Shown one piece after another: positions 7,943 through 16,975 of a stretch of 64,000 bases of DNA. The stretch is from Segatella copri (GTDB lineage: Bacteria > Bacteroidota > Bacteroidia > Bacteroidales > Bacteroidaceae): the NCBI RefSeq assembly GCF_015074785.1, contig NZ_CP042464.1:1984001-2048000 (forward strand). Direction: 5' to 3'. The notes beneath the pieces were generated by a model. That model saw nothing but the letters and a program-made list of their open reading frames with translations, was not told where the DNA came from and did not search any database. The position numbers were made by a program, and so were the translations under genes. The first letter of the stretch is position 1. Each line of letters opens with the position of its first letter.

Positions 7943-9625
7943 TTACTTCAAAATATTGACATATCCCTTATTCTGTACCAATTCAGAATTTAAATCGATG
8001 CATTTCTGAGGAATCGGGAAGACAGTGGTGTAGCCGGAGGATTCACCCTGAAGAGGCGTACGGAGATCGTAGGCACCGGTGAATTTGCCGAAACGGATGA
8101 GATCCTGACGACGCCATCCTTCCCATACCAACTCCAGCAACCGCTCTTCCAGAATGTTATTGAGCGTAGCCTTACGGTAAGGCATTCCCACACGGGCACG
8201 AATCCTATTCAACTCCTCATCACCATTCTCTCCGTTTCGGACCTTTGCCTCTGCCTTCATCAATAAAGCATCTGCATATCGGAAAAGAACTATGTCGTTA
8301 CTCTGCAACTTGCCGTCCATATAAGAGGTTCTATCCACCTCATACTTCGCCATCCTCGCTCCAGCCGTCTTGACAAACTTACTGTTAGTCAGGTTTTGAG
8401 CCACTTCAAAAGGCTGATACTCCAACGGCTTTCCGTTATCCATCAGCAGTTCATGACCATCTACCTTTACCACTCCCGCCACAAAGTTCATCTTGCAACG
8501 GGCATCTTCATCAGCCTCGCCATAATGATTGGCTTTCATCGTAGAAATCGTGGCACAGGTACCATTCTCACTTCCCCATCCCAAGACACCGCCATGCGTA
8601 TAATGGTAAGAGCGGAAGAGATAATGGAACTGGTTGGTATAGATATTCTTATCCATCGGAATCGTGAAGATATTCTCCTTCGATGTCTCATTATGCGTAG
8701 AGAAATTGAATGAATCATCCGACTCCAGGACATAGCCTTCTTCTGCCAGTTTATCACAATAATAAATGCAGGTTTCCCAGGCATTCAACTTCCTGCAGTC
8801 CACCTTATCGCCATTACGCAAAGAGGCATCAGAAGCCGGCACAGAGAAATGAATGGCACTTCCCTTCGGACGGCTCGCATAACCCTGAGTCCAGTCATCA
8901 TACATATAGATTTCTGCATTCAAAGCCAACTTCGCCAACAGAAAGTTGACTACCGGCTGGGTGATGCGACCATAATAATTGCCTTCCTTATTGCTGTGCT
9001 GGTCGGGAAGTGAAGGCAATACCTGCTGCAACTCCTGAAAGACAAACTGGAAGATAGAACTGCGATCTGTCTGACCTTGGAACAGGCTGGAATGGAGCTG
9101 TTCAGCACTGGAAAGGACCAATGGAACCCGACCGAACATGTCCATAGCATAGTAATAGAACATAGCCCGGATGGCTCTTATCTCAGCCCGATATTCCTCC
9201 TGCTGTGCGGCAGAAAGCAGGGCCGACTTGTTGCTGATAATATCCAAAGACTTATTAGCCAGCACGATAACCTTATAAAGGTACTTCCACGTATCATAAA
9301 GAGACTGGTCATCGGCACTCCACCGATGCTGGTACATGGCATTCCAGAGGCCACCATCATACCAGTCGCCGCCTCGAATCGGAATCATCGCCTCATCGGT
9401 GGTCAGCGTATTATAATCGTAAATGCCACGGCAGGTGCCCTGGATGCCCTCACTTTCGTTAGCTCCACCTATATAATTATAAAGAGAAGCCACGGCATTG
9501 ATATAAATATCAGATGCAGAGCCATAGATGGCATCCTCGTCCAACTGATCCTTAGGATGTTCGTCCAGGCAGGATGTCATAGACAATGCCGCCAGCAGCA
9601 GAAATAAAAATCTATATCGTTTCAT
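7943..9625 (-). CDS. SusD/RagB-family surface glycan-binding lipoprotein
   Basis: A 560-residue lipoprotein with an N-terminal hydrophobic segment and lipobox MTSC (Cys at about residue 19), predicting export to the outer-membrane surface. The alpha-helical SusD fold is indicated by helices around ANKSLDII, EIRAIRAMFYYYAMDMFGRVPLV and the C-terminal block LNRIRARVGMP, ILEERLLELVWEGWRRQDLIRFGKF, which is very typical. It works with the SusC-like porin 12 bp upstream to capture and import an oligosaccharide. No degradative enzyme remains intact beside it, so the target glycan is not evident. Confidence 0.95.
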   Translation of the reverse strand: MKRYRFLFLLLAALSMTSCLDEHPKDQLDEDAIYGSASDIYINAVASLYNYIGGANESEGIQGTCRGIYDYNTLTTDEAMIPIRGGDWYDGGLWNAMYQHRWSADDQSLYDTWKYLYKVIVLANKSLDIISNKSALLSAAQQEEYRAEIRAIRAMFYYYAMDMFGRVPLVLSSAEQLHSSLFQGQTDRSSIFQFVFQELQQVLPSLPDQHSNKEGNYYGRITQPVVNFLLAKLALNAEIYMYDDWTQGYASRPKGSAIHFSVPASDASLRNGDKVDCRKLNAWETCIYYCDKLAEEGYVLESDDSFNFSTHNETSKENIFTIPMDKNIYTNQFHYLFRSYHYTHGGVLGWGSENGTCATISTMKANHYGEADEDARCKMNFVAGVVKVDGHELLMDNGKPLEYQPFEVAQNLTNSKFVKTAGARMAKYEVDRTSYMDGKLQSNDIVLFRYADALLMKAEAKVRNGENGDEELNRIRARVGMPYRKATLNNILEERLLELVWEGWRRQDLIRFGKFTGAYDLRTPLQGESSGYTTVFPIPQKCIDLNSELVQNKGYVNILK

Positions 9626-9637
9626 AACTTTCTGATT

Positions 9638-12334
9638 TTAGAATTGAACACTTAAACCCAATGAGAAGGTTCTGTAAACAGGATAAGTCCGCTTATCATC
9701 AATACCCATCGTACTATTCACCACGTAGCTGTTAATCATCGGAGTCAAGCCGCTGTAACTGCTGATGGTGGCAAGATTGTTGACACTCGCCGAAACTCTG
9801 AGCGACTGCACCACGCCCTTTCGGATAGGGATATCATAGCCCAGCGTGAGATTCTCTAAGTTGAGATAATCGCCCTTCTCCAGCCAATAATCAGAAACAT
9901 TCTGGTCAACGATATTCTTCTCAGGAGCTCCCTTCAGCACATTATAATCCGGGAAACTCGACATATTGGTGTAGGCTAAGCCCGTACCATTGAATATCTT
10001 ATGTCCGAAGGCTCCGTTCATCTGCAATGAAAGATACCAGTCGCGATAACGGAAACTGATATTGGAACCCAACGTTACTTTAGGAGTAGCCTGACCGGCA
10101 ATATATCTGTCACCGCCATCACTCAAATCTACGGTTCCGTTCTTGTCCAAATCTTCGATATCATAGCGGTAATGCCCATTTCCATCTTCTATAATCCCCT
10201 TGCAATGTGGAAGATAGAATACCCCCAAAGGCTGACCAACTATCTGATAGACCACATTGTTGTAACCACCATGCTGACCGGCACCCGACAAGGCACCCAT
10301 CGCAGTAATATCGGCTGCCGACATCTGCATTCCGTCATATTCACCACTCAGCGAGAGGAGTTTGTTCTTCTGCCAGGAGAGATTCATATTGATATTCAGT
10401 TCCATGTCCTTCTTCTGGATAGGAGTGAAGGAAATGCCGACCTCCAAGCCCTGGTTGCTCATAGAACCCAGGTTTGCCAACAGTTTATCATAGGCAAAAG
10501 GCGGAACCGGCACATCATAGGCATAGAGCATGTCGGTGGTCTTGGAATAGTAATATTCTGCCGTCAGAACCAGCCGGTTGTTCCACAATCCCAAATCAGC
10601 TCCGATATTCCAGGTAGCGCGGGTTTCCCACTTCAGATCAGGATTGTTATTGCTAATCATTCCCATCGTAACCGTAGGAGAACTGTTCACCGAAACAATA
10701 CCATTCTGCCGCACCGTATTCAAAGTGGTATAAGAAGATATTCCGCCAAGATTACCTGAGCGTCCATAGCCCGTACGCAGTTTCAGCATGGTAATTTTCT
10801 GGAGAGAACGGAGCCATTTCTCCTGCTTCATATCCCAGGAAAGAGAGACGGATGGGAAGAAACCCCAGGTATGGTCATTGCCCACCATCGAAGAACCATC
10901 GCCACGCATGGAAACCGAAAGACTATACTTATTATATAAGGTGTAGTCGACATTGCCCATCACAGAAGCCAGGGTCGGATCTTCGTAGTTGCTGTCTGTC
11001 CCACCGAAAGGCCGTGATGCAGCAGCACCTATATTATGGTAATACATGTCGTTGTTGGTGATTCCCTTAGCAGAAGTCCAGAATCCCGTTCGGATATCCT
11101 TCTGATATTCTGCACCCACCATTGCCTTCAGATTGTGGATTCCCCACGAATGCTGATAGTTAAACGATACATTGGCAAGCCAGTCCTCGCTCTTGAACTC
11201 CCCACGATAGAGATTGCCCTGCGCCCAAACCCAGGTAGGACAGAACTGATTGTTCTCGTTGGAAGCATAACTATATGCTCCGAAGGCAGAAACACTCAGA
11301 GAATTTGTCATATCATAGTTCAACTTCAGATGAGCATTGAAGTTCATGTTCTTCGTATCATTACGCTCCTTGAGCAAGGCACCGGGAGGATTCACCTGAG
11401 ATGCAGCCCCATTCTTCACCCAACTGCCGTTCAGCTTATCATAAGGATAAGTAGGATTCATGGCATCGGCAGAATAGAAAAGCATCTGACTGTCGAAGAT
11501 ATCATTGTTCTTGAAAGACGAACCGAACACGCCGAAATCTCCCGTCAGTTTATCGCCAAACGCCTTCTGGGTGACATCAATCTTAGCCACCAGATTACGA
11601 TAGCCCTTGCTCCGAATAATCGTGCTATGGTCGATATAGCCAAAAGAAGCGCGGTAGTTGCTCTGCGGAGTGCCACCGCTGAAGGCCAGATAATGGTTCT
11701 GGATATTTCCGGTTCGGGTAATCGCCTTGCGGAAATTGGTATCATATCCCTTATTGTTATACTCCAGCCCATACTTCTGTGCAGCAGCAATGTATTCGGC
11801 GGCATTGAGCATCTCCATACTTTTGTACATCGCCTCTATACCATAGTTTCCCTCGTAAGAAATCTGAAATCCCTTACCCGTACCCTTCTTGGTCTTTACC
11901 TGGATAACGCCCGAAGCACCACGGGAACCATAGAGTGCCGTTTCGCTGGCATTCTTCAGTACTGTAAAGCTCTCTATGTCGGCGGGATAGATTGTAGCAA
12001 GCGTCGCCACATCAGAAGTAACACCATCAATAATCACCAGAGGATCATTGCCGCCCATGATAGAAGTTGTACCGCGAACCCGGACGGAGTTCAACATAGC
12101 AATACGGTCAAGACCATTGGTAGTGACGTTAACACCTGCCGTCTGTCCGCTCAAGGCCTCCAGGGCATTATTGAGCACACCCTTCTTCAGAAGTTCAGGC
12201 TCCACTACACTCACCGAACCTGATAAGCGCAAGGAGTCTAGGCCTTCGATGTTCACAGACTGAGCACAGAGGGTTTGGGGTGCAAGAATCATCGCACCCA
12301 TCGCATAAAATATGATTTTTAAGTTCTGTTCCAT
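9638..12334 (-). CDS. SusC/RagA-family TonB-linked outer-membrane transporter, short form
   Basis: An 898-residue SusC-like transporter. After a signal peptide (about 1-24, TLCAQ) the chain goes almost at once into the plug: VSVVEPELLKKGVLNNALEA, GVNVTTNG, VRVRGTTSIMGGNDPLVIIDG, ASETALYGSRGASGVI, all diagnostic. The barrel follows and ends in TFSLGLSVQF, with a terminal aromatic as expected. Family members usually carry an N-terminal carboxypeptidase-D-like domain of about 80 residues; it is missing here, so the protein is shorter than the common 1000-1100. It forms a pair with SusD downstream and lies after a ruined GH3 gene. Confidence 0.95.
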   Translation of the reverse strand: MEQNLKIIFYAMGAMILAPQTLCAQSVNIEGLDSLRLSGSVSVVEPELLKKGVLNNALEALSGQTAGVNVTTNGLDRIAMLNSVRVRGTTSIMGGNDPLVIIDGVTSDVATLATIYPADIESFTVLKNASETALYGSRGASGVIQVKTKKGTGKGFQISYEGNYGIEAMYKSMEMLNAAEYIAAAQKYGLEYNNKGYDTNFRKAITRTGNIQNHYLAFSGGTPQSNYRASFGYIDHSTIIRSKGYRNLVAKIDVTQKAFGDKLTGDFGVFGSSFKNNDIFDSQMLFYSADAMNPTYPYDKLNGSWVKNGAASQVNPPGALLKERNDTKNMNFNAHLKLNYDMTNSLSVSAFGAYSYASNENNQFCPTWVWAQGNLYRGEFKSEDWLANVSFNYQHSWGIHNLKAMVGAEYQKDIRTGFWTSAKGITNNDMYYHNIGAAASRPFGGTDSNYEDPTLASVMGNVDYTLYNKYSLSVSMRGDGSSMVGNDHTWGFFPSVSLSWDMKQEKWLRSLQKITMLKLRTGYGRSGNLGGISSYTTLNTVRQNGIVSVNSSPTVTMGMISNNNPDLKWETRATWNIGADLGLWNNRLVLTAEYYYSKTTDMLYAYDVPVPPFAYDKLLANLGSMSNQGLEVGISFTPIQKKDMELNINMNLSWQKNKLLSLSGEYDGMQMSAADITAMGALSGAGQHGGYNNVVYQIVGQPLGVFYLPHCKGIIEDGNGHYRYDIEDLDKNGTVDLSDGGDRYIAGQATPKVTLGSNISFRYRDWYLSLQMNGAFGHKIFNGTGLAYTNMSSFPDYNVLKGAPEKNIVDQNVSDYWLEKGDYLNLENLTLGYDIPIRKGVVQSLRVSASVNNLATISSYSGLTPMINSYVVNSTMGIDDKRTYPVYRTFSLGLSVQF

Positions 12335-12378
12335 AACTATTTCATCGTTTAGTCAAGGTTCAAATCGATTTTCGATTG

Positions 12379-12386
12379 CAAATATA
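12379..12386 (-). promoter_or_regulatory. -7 promoter box for susC/susD
   Basis: CAAATATA reads TATATTTG on the minus strand, matching TAnnTTTG, 45 bp upstream of the SusC start. Together with the terminator at 12464 it suggests that susC/susD form their own transcription unit. Confidence 0.5.
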
Positions 12387-12463
12387 ATAAAAAAGAGTGA
12401 TTCAAAGTCCATTTCCTTGAAAAAACTTCAAAAAAAACGCAGGCTTAAGAGTTAAGACAGAAG

Positions 12464-12505
12464 AAAAGCTCGCCAAGACGTTCAAAATCTTAACGAGCTT
12501 TCTCT
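12464..12505. terminator. terminator between the GH3 remnant and susC
   Basis: GAAAAGCTCG pairs with CGAGCTTTCTC around a short loop, with T-rich sequence after it on the plus strand and A-rich sequence on the other side. Its sequence is clearly related to the hairpin at 7872-7916, so the SusD/SusC pair is framed by two related terminators. Confidence 0.65.
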
Positions 12506-12520
12506 TTTTATATCAGCATT

Positions 12521-13016
12521 TTATTTCACTTTCATTTCTATCACATTCTTCGCAGCCTCAGCACTCGAACCACCTACGAAGATCTGATATTTGCCGGGAA
12601 CCACACGCATGGTATTGGTCTGGGAATCCCAACCCTCGAAACTCTGGCGAGGCAGACTGATGGTTACCTGCTGCTTCTCGCCCGCCTTCAAAGTAATGCG
12701 CTTGAAGGCTTTCAGGGTCTTGATAGGACCCTCAGCATCATCCATTCTACGGATGTAAACCTGCGCCACTTCCGTTCCTTCCCACTCCATGCAGTGCCTC
12801 GTTCCACCATTGAAACTGCGGAATGCCCAATCGGGCTATGGCTGGCGAAGTATCCATCATCAACTTCGTCTTCTCCTCCAGGGTAAGACGGGAAAGCAAA
12901 TCATTGGCTCTAGCCTCAGCAGAAAGGTTGGCATTCTGATAAGGAAGAAGCTGCTGTGCGCTGGCAGAAAGCGACATCGCCATCAGCATCGCCATAGAAA
13001 ATAGTTGTTTCTTCAT
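12521..13016 (-). pseudogene. glycoside hydrolase family 3 gene with its middle deleted
   Basis: The 5' part (13016 to about 12790) encodes a signal peptide and the start of a GH3 enzyme: RANDLLSRLTLEEKTKLM, IPQFQWWNEALHGVGRNG. The 3' part (12790-12521) encodes the fibronectin-III-like end of GH3 enzymes: WEGTEVAQVYIRR, FKRITLKAGEKQQVTISLP. The two parts overlap in different frames, and more than 500 residues that should lie between them, including the catalytic Asp region and the second domain, are absent. The shared stretch TGGGAAGGAACGG reads well in both frames and is a likely microhomology junction. Intact relatives would be beta-glucosidases or xylosidases serving this Sus-type locus. 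Confidence 0.85.
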
Positions 13017-13065
13017 TGATCTTATATTATTTATTCGATTTATGCTTTGATTTTTAAGTTGGTGA

Positions 13066-13073
13066 CAAAGTTA
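13066..13073 (-). promoter_or_regulatory. -7 box of the GH3 remnant
   Basis: CAAAGTTA reads TAACTTTG on the minus strand, a TAnnTTTG match 50 bp upstream of the remnant's start. The promoter seems to have survived the gene. Confidence 0.45.
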
Positions 13074-13224
13074 CACTTTTTTGTTGAGATAACCGCATCA
13101 TCTGGCAGAAAAGTTTAAAATATTTATCCTTTCGTGCCAACATTACCACTTTCAGTCCGCTGGCACATAAGTTGCAAAAACAGAGAGTGAAAGCTGAAGC
13201 TAAAAGATAAAGGAGTTCGGAAGA

Positions 13225-13323
13225 ATGACGGAGTTTCGAGGCGAAGGCAAAAGAAATAACAAGAATATTAACAAGCAGAAATCCCGACGGAGCCGTAAGG
13301 AACCGAGAGGACGAGTAAAATAA
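13225..13323 (+). CDS. possible small very basic peptide
   Basis: An ATG at 13225 opens a 32-codon frame ending in TAA at 13321. The product would be strongly basic, with the tail SRRSRKEPRGRVK. An AAGGAG lies about 11 bp upstream of the ATG. It ends 18 bp before the Hsp20 start, so it could be a leader peptide or just part of the hsp20 leader. There is no family match I can give; coding status is uncertain. Confidence 0.25.
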   Translation: MTEFRGEGKRNNKNINKQKSRRSRKEPRGRVK

Positions 13324-13341
13324 AATTTGGAGGTTTTAATT

Positions 13342-13779
13342 ATGTTGTTAGCACGTAGAAATAATGATTCAGATTGGTTGAGTAACTTCTTTGATGATAC
13401 TTTATTCAATACCGAAGTAATGTCACGTATGAATGCTACTGCTCCTGCCATTAACATCAAGGAGACAGATAAGAATTACATCATGGAGGTTGCAGCTCCT
13501 GGTTTGAAGAAAGAGTGGGTTCGTGTAAACATCGATAACGATGGTAATCTGAACATCGCCATCGAGAACAAGATGGAACACAAGGATGAAGACAAACACG
13601 AGCACTATCTGCGCCGCGAATTCTCTTACGGCAACTACCAGCAGTGTTATACGCTGCCTGAGGATGCTGATCGTGAGAAGATTTCAGCAAAGGTAGCTGA
13701 TGGTATACTCGAGGTCGAGATTCCAAAGCTTACTCCTAAGGAGGAGGCTAAGGCTACCAAGAATATCGAAGTCAAATAA
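13342..13779 (+). CDS. small heat shock protein, Hsp20/alpha-crystallin family
   Basis: A 145-residue holdase chaperone that binds unfolding proteins during stress. The alpha-crystallin domain spans about residues 35-135, with APAINIKETDKNYIMEVAAPG at its start, LRREFSYGNYQQCYTLPEDAD in the centre, and the family motif KVADGILEVEIPK near the end; KEEAKATKNIEVK forms the tail. The ATG at 13342 is preferred over an upstream TTG because GGAGG lies at 13329-13333, eight bases ahead of it. A clear terminator follows. It is a single gene, probably heat- or envelope-stress-induced, though no operator was recognised. Confidence 0.93.
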   Translation: MLLARRNNDSDWLSNFFDDTLFNTEVMSRMNATAPAINIKETDKNYIMEVAAPGLKKEWVRVNIDNDGNLNIAIENKMEHKDEDKHEHYLRREFSYGNYQQCYTLPEDADREKISAKVADGILEVEIPKLTPKEEAKATKNIEVK

Positions 13780-13799
13780 TCATCTCCCATAAATGATGG

Positions 13800-13837
13800 A
13801 GGCAGATTCCAAAGCTATCTGGAACCTGCCTTTTTTT
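13800..13837 (+). terminator. terminator after hsp20
   Basis: AGGCAGaTTCC pairs with GGAAcCTGCCT and is followed by TTTTTTT. Confidence 0.85.
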
Positions 13838-13945
13838 GTGCCCTTATCTGAACCATCGCATTTTTCATCTACCTTATTATTATGATTTTCATGGAGCAAC
13901 CAAGAGTTTTTCACCATAAATCTTTTTTCTTCCATAATTAATATG

Positions 13946-13953
13946 TAATTTTG
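13946..13953 (+). promoter_or_regulatory. -7 promoter box for the copper ATPase
   Basis: TAATTTTG matches TAnnTTTG, 65 bp upstream of the start at 14018. Confidence 0.5.
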
Positions 13954-14017
13954 CAGGCAGAAAAGCAGACATGAAAGCTTCTGCTTATAGAATTCAGAAC
14001 ATTAATATAAAAAACAG

Positions 14018-16003
14018 ATGAAGAAAACAATTCCAGTAATAGGCATGGCTTGCAGCGTATGCTCTGCCAATGTTGAAAAGAAGCTGCAGTCGCTAGAAGG
14101 CATCAACTCCGCCTCGGTTTCCCTGGCGAGCCGAACAGCCCTGGTAGATTACGACCCCGACATTATCTCTCTGGAAGATATGAAACGGGAAATCAGCAAC
14201 GCCGGATACGACCTCGTCATCGAAAACGACAGAAGCGTGGAGGAAATCAACCGACGTGAGTTCACCCTCCTGCGCCGCCGAACCCTGACTTCCTGGCTCT
14301 TCGCCATCCTGACCATGTGTTTCTCCATGGGCTGGATTTCCCTGGGTATGGAACAGAATATGATTTCAGATGGCGTTGCTTCAGCTCATCATACCAATTC
14401 CTTCGCCAACCAGATTTGTCTGCTCCTGGCACTCGCCAACCTGCTCTACTGCGGCAAACAGTTTTATGTTTCCGCCTGGAAGCAGCTCCTGCATCATACG
14501 GCAAACATGGATTCGCTCGTAGCACTCAGCACCCTCATCGCCTTCCTCTTCAGCACCTTCAACACCTTCTTCGGAGAAATGGTATGGGGAGCGAGAGGCA
14601 TAGAATGGCACACTTATTTTGATGCTTCCGTGATGATTATCACCTTCGTGCTGACCGGCAGATGCCTGGAAGAAAAAGCGAAAGACAGTACGGCGAGCAG
14701 CATCCGACAACTGATGGGAATGCAGCCTAAAACCGCCCGACTGGTGACTTACGAGAAGATAGAAGGCACCAACGACTACAAGATGGAGGAAGTGCCGATT
14801 TCCACCATTCAGATAGGCGACATGATAGAGGTAAGAGCCGGCGAGAAGATTCCGGTGGATGGCGTGGTTACCCAGGCAGAGAGTTTCATGACTCCCGATG
14901 CTGCCTATGTAGATGAAGCGATGATCAGCGGCGAACCGACTCCGGCGATGAAAAAGGCAGGCGACAACGTGCTGGCTGGCACCATTCCGAGTCAGGGAAA
15001 GCTCCGCATGAGAGCCAAGCAGATTGGCGAGAACACCGCCCTGGCGCACATCATCCGCATGGTTCAGGAGGCACAGGGCAGTAAGGCACCCGTGCAGCGC
15101 ATCGTGGATAAGGCGGCTCTGATTTTCGTTCCAGCCGTGGCAGCCATCGCCCTTATCACCTTTATAATATGGTGGCTGATAGGCGGCAACGCTGCTCTTC
15201 CGCAGGCCATTCTTTCAGCCGTAGCCGTATTGGTCATCGCCTGTCCTTGCGCCATGGGCTTAGCTACTCCTACCGCCCTGATGGTGGGCATCGGCAAGGC
15301 GGCGCAGAAGCAGATTCTCATCAAGGATGCGTCGGCACTGGAGAATCTCCACAAGATCAACGCCCTCGTCATCGACAAGACCGGCACCCTCACCATTCCT
15401 AACCAGAACATCGATTTCACCAAGCAGGAGGATTTGGATCTGGAGACGAGAGAGACCCTCAAGCCTCATGCCCAGGAAGCGATAAAGCAGTTGCAGGAAA
15501 GGGGAATAGAGGTCTATATGATGAGTGGCGACAAGGAGGAAGCGGCTCATTACTGGGCAGAGAAAGCCGGCATCAAGCATTACCAGAGCAAGGTGCTGCC
15601 TGGCGACAAGCAGGCATTGGTAAAGAAACTTCAGGACGAAGGCAAACAGGTAGCGATGGTAGGCGACGGAATCAACGACACCCAGGCTTTGGCCCTTGCC
15701 AACGTGAGTATGGCGATAGGAAAGGGAACGGATGTGGCGATGGATGTGGCGCAGATTACGCTGATGAGCGACGACCTGCTGGCACTTCCGGAAGCCGTAA
15801 AACTGAGCCAGAAGACGGTTCACATGATTTGGCAGAATCTCTTCTGGGCGTTCATCTACAACATCATCTGCATTCCGCTGGCAGCCGGCGCCCTTCATAT
15901 CTTCGGCATTGATTTCCAGATAACTCCAATGTGGGCAAGTGCCCTGATGGCCTTCTCAAGTGTGAGCGTAGTGCTTAATTCGCTGAGGTTGAGATTAGCG
16001 TAA
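14018..16003 (+). CDS. copA: CopA-type heavy-metal P1B ATPase, compact form lacking the N-domain signature
   Basis: A 661-residue pump predicted to export Cu(I). The N-terminal heavy-metal-associated domain has GMACSVC with Cys12 and Cys15. Membrane helices follow, then an actuator loop with ISGEPTPA, the ion-path motif CPC in VIACPCAMGLATPTAL, the phosphorylation motif DKTGTLT, and the hinge motif GDGINDTQAL. Between DKTGTLT and MMSGD there are only about 50 residues, where the family usually has about 130 that include the nucleotide-binding SEHPL motif; no such motif is present. The protein is thus about 80 residues short of the usual size. Either this is a compact lineage variant or it carries an in-frame deletion. 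It is transcribed alone and ends at a strong terminator. Confidence 0.88.
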   Translation: MKKTIPVIGMACSVCSANVEKKLQSLEGINSASVSLASRTALVDYDPDIISLEDMKREISNAGYDLVIENDRSVEEINRREFTLLRRRTLTSWLFAILTMCFSMGWISLGMEQNMISDGVASAHHTNSFANQICLLLALANLLYCGKQFYVSAWKQLLHHTANMDSLVALSTLIAFLFSTFNTFFGEMVWGARGIEWHTYFDASVMIITFVLTGRCLEEKAKDSTASSIRQLMGMQPKTARLVTYEKIEGTNDYKMEEVPISTIQIGDMIEVRAGEKIPVDGVVTQAESFMTPDAAYVDEAMISGEPTPAMKKAGDNVLAGTIPSQGKLRMRAKQIGENTALAHIIRMVQEAQGSKAPVQRIVDKAALIFVPAVAAIALITFIIWWLIGGNAALPQAILSAVAVLVIACPCAMGLATPTALMVGIGKAAQKQILIKDASALENLHKINALVIDKTGTLTIPNQNIDFTKQEDLDLETRETLKPHAQEAIKQLQERGIEVYMMSGDKEEAAHYWAEKAGIKHYQSKVLPGDKQALVKKLQDEGKQVAMVGDGINDTQALALANVSMAIGKGTDVAMDVAQITLMSDDLLALPEAVKLSQKTVHMIWQNLFWAFIYNIICIPLAAGALHIFGIDFQITPMWASALMAFSSVSVVLNSLRLRLA

Positions 16004-16013
16004 AATGATAGAA

Positions 16014-16053
16014 AATGGCAGGTTCCCGATGCATCAATTTGGAACCTGCCATT
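16014..16053 (+). terminator. terminator after copA
   Basis: AATGGCAGGTTCC pairs perfectly with GGAACCTGCCATT around a 14-base loop, 11 bp after the stop codon, followed by a T-rich stretch. Confidence 0.8.
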
Positions 16054-16677
16054 ATATTTTCCCCTTTTTCAAGCATACCCCAATACACTTTTCCTATGAA
16101 AACAAGGGCTAAAAGCTACACTTTTCCGAAAAAAAGCTTGATTTTAACCCATAAACCACCCTTTTTTGCAAAGGCGATTTTCATAGCAAATCGTAAAGGA
16201 CTTTTAAGGTATTGAAAAACCTTAATGACCGATAATGACCTTGACCTTAATGACCTTAACGACCTTATCCCCTAAATAGCCATACTCCATTGTCAACAGA
16301 AAATCACATTACCCAAACAAAAATAACAAGAAAGACTGGATTGTGTTTTTGCAGAGAAAGGAGGAGAAAAATGCCCTTAGGAGCAAGAAAAAGTGGTTCC
16401 GATAACACTTTTCACCCCTTCAGAAGGCAAAAATAAGAGGGGGAATGGCAGAATGAAAGGGGGAAAAACGAGGATTTACAAGGAATTTCTTGATATATTT
16501 TGTCAAGATTCTCGTAAAAAGAGCAAGAAAATTTGGGTTGAGAGAAGGGGAATTCCGTGCGTTTTTATAGTATTAAACGAGGGAATCAGAATAGTTCCAT
16601 TTGCAACTACCGAACTGATTATCAACACAATACAATCAACACCACATTCTTCCAGAATAGCTTTCAGAAGCTCTATC
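16054..16677. other. non-coding gap with degenerate TTAATGACC repeats
   Basis: No convincing gene is present. Open frames here have no family resemblance and are crossed by repeats. At about 16218-16266 the text CCTTAATGACC recurs several times in slightly altered form. The same heptamer TTAATGA builds the inverted repeat further on. Confidence 0.5.
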
Positions 16678-16835
16678 GTGTCATTAAGGGTCAGTGTCAT
16701 TAAGGGTCATTAAGAAAAAGCAAATGTCATTTAGAGCCATAGTATAATATAAATATTATTTATTATTATACTATAGAGATATTTGCGCCCCCGAAAACCT
16801 TAATGACCCTTAATGACACTGACCCTTAATGACAC
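16678..16835. repeat. perfect 37-bp inverted repeat with a nested AT-rich palindrome
   Basis: The left arm 16678-16714 (starting GTGTCATTAAGGGTCAG) and the right arm 16799-16835 are exact reverse complements over 37 bp. Each arm itself contains three copies of TCATTAAG or its close variant. The 84-bp interior holds a second inverted repeat, ATAGTATAATA at 16739-16749 against 16764-16774. It could fold into a long hairpin or cruciform, or be a small non-autonomous element. No obvious target duplication was found. Confidence 0.85.
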
Positions 16836-16975
16836 CACCCCACATTTCCCCGCTTTTTCAATCATCAAAAGCAATCCAAGGCGGCTTTTGCAATCAGATG
16901 CAAAAACCGAAAACACTTATATCTCTACACATCAGCTACTTACGCACTATTTCCCAACATTCTACGGGAAAAAGC

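Noticed and set aside
11036..12223. 395-codon plus-strand open frame inside the SusC gene
   Set aside because: The antisense frame follows from the codon bias of the SusC gene; no family resemblance.
16393..16713. 106-codon open frame in the repeat-rich gap
   Set aside because: Lys/Gly/Arg-rich, no family, and it runs into the 37-bp inverted repeat; better seen as non-coding.
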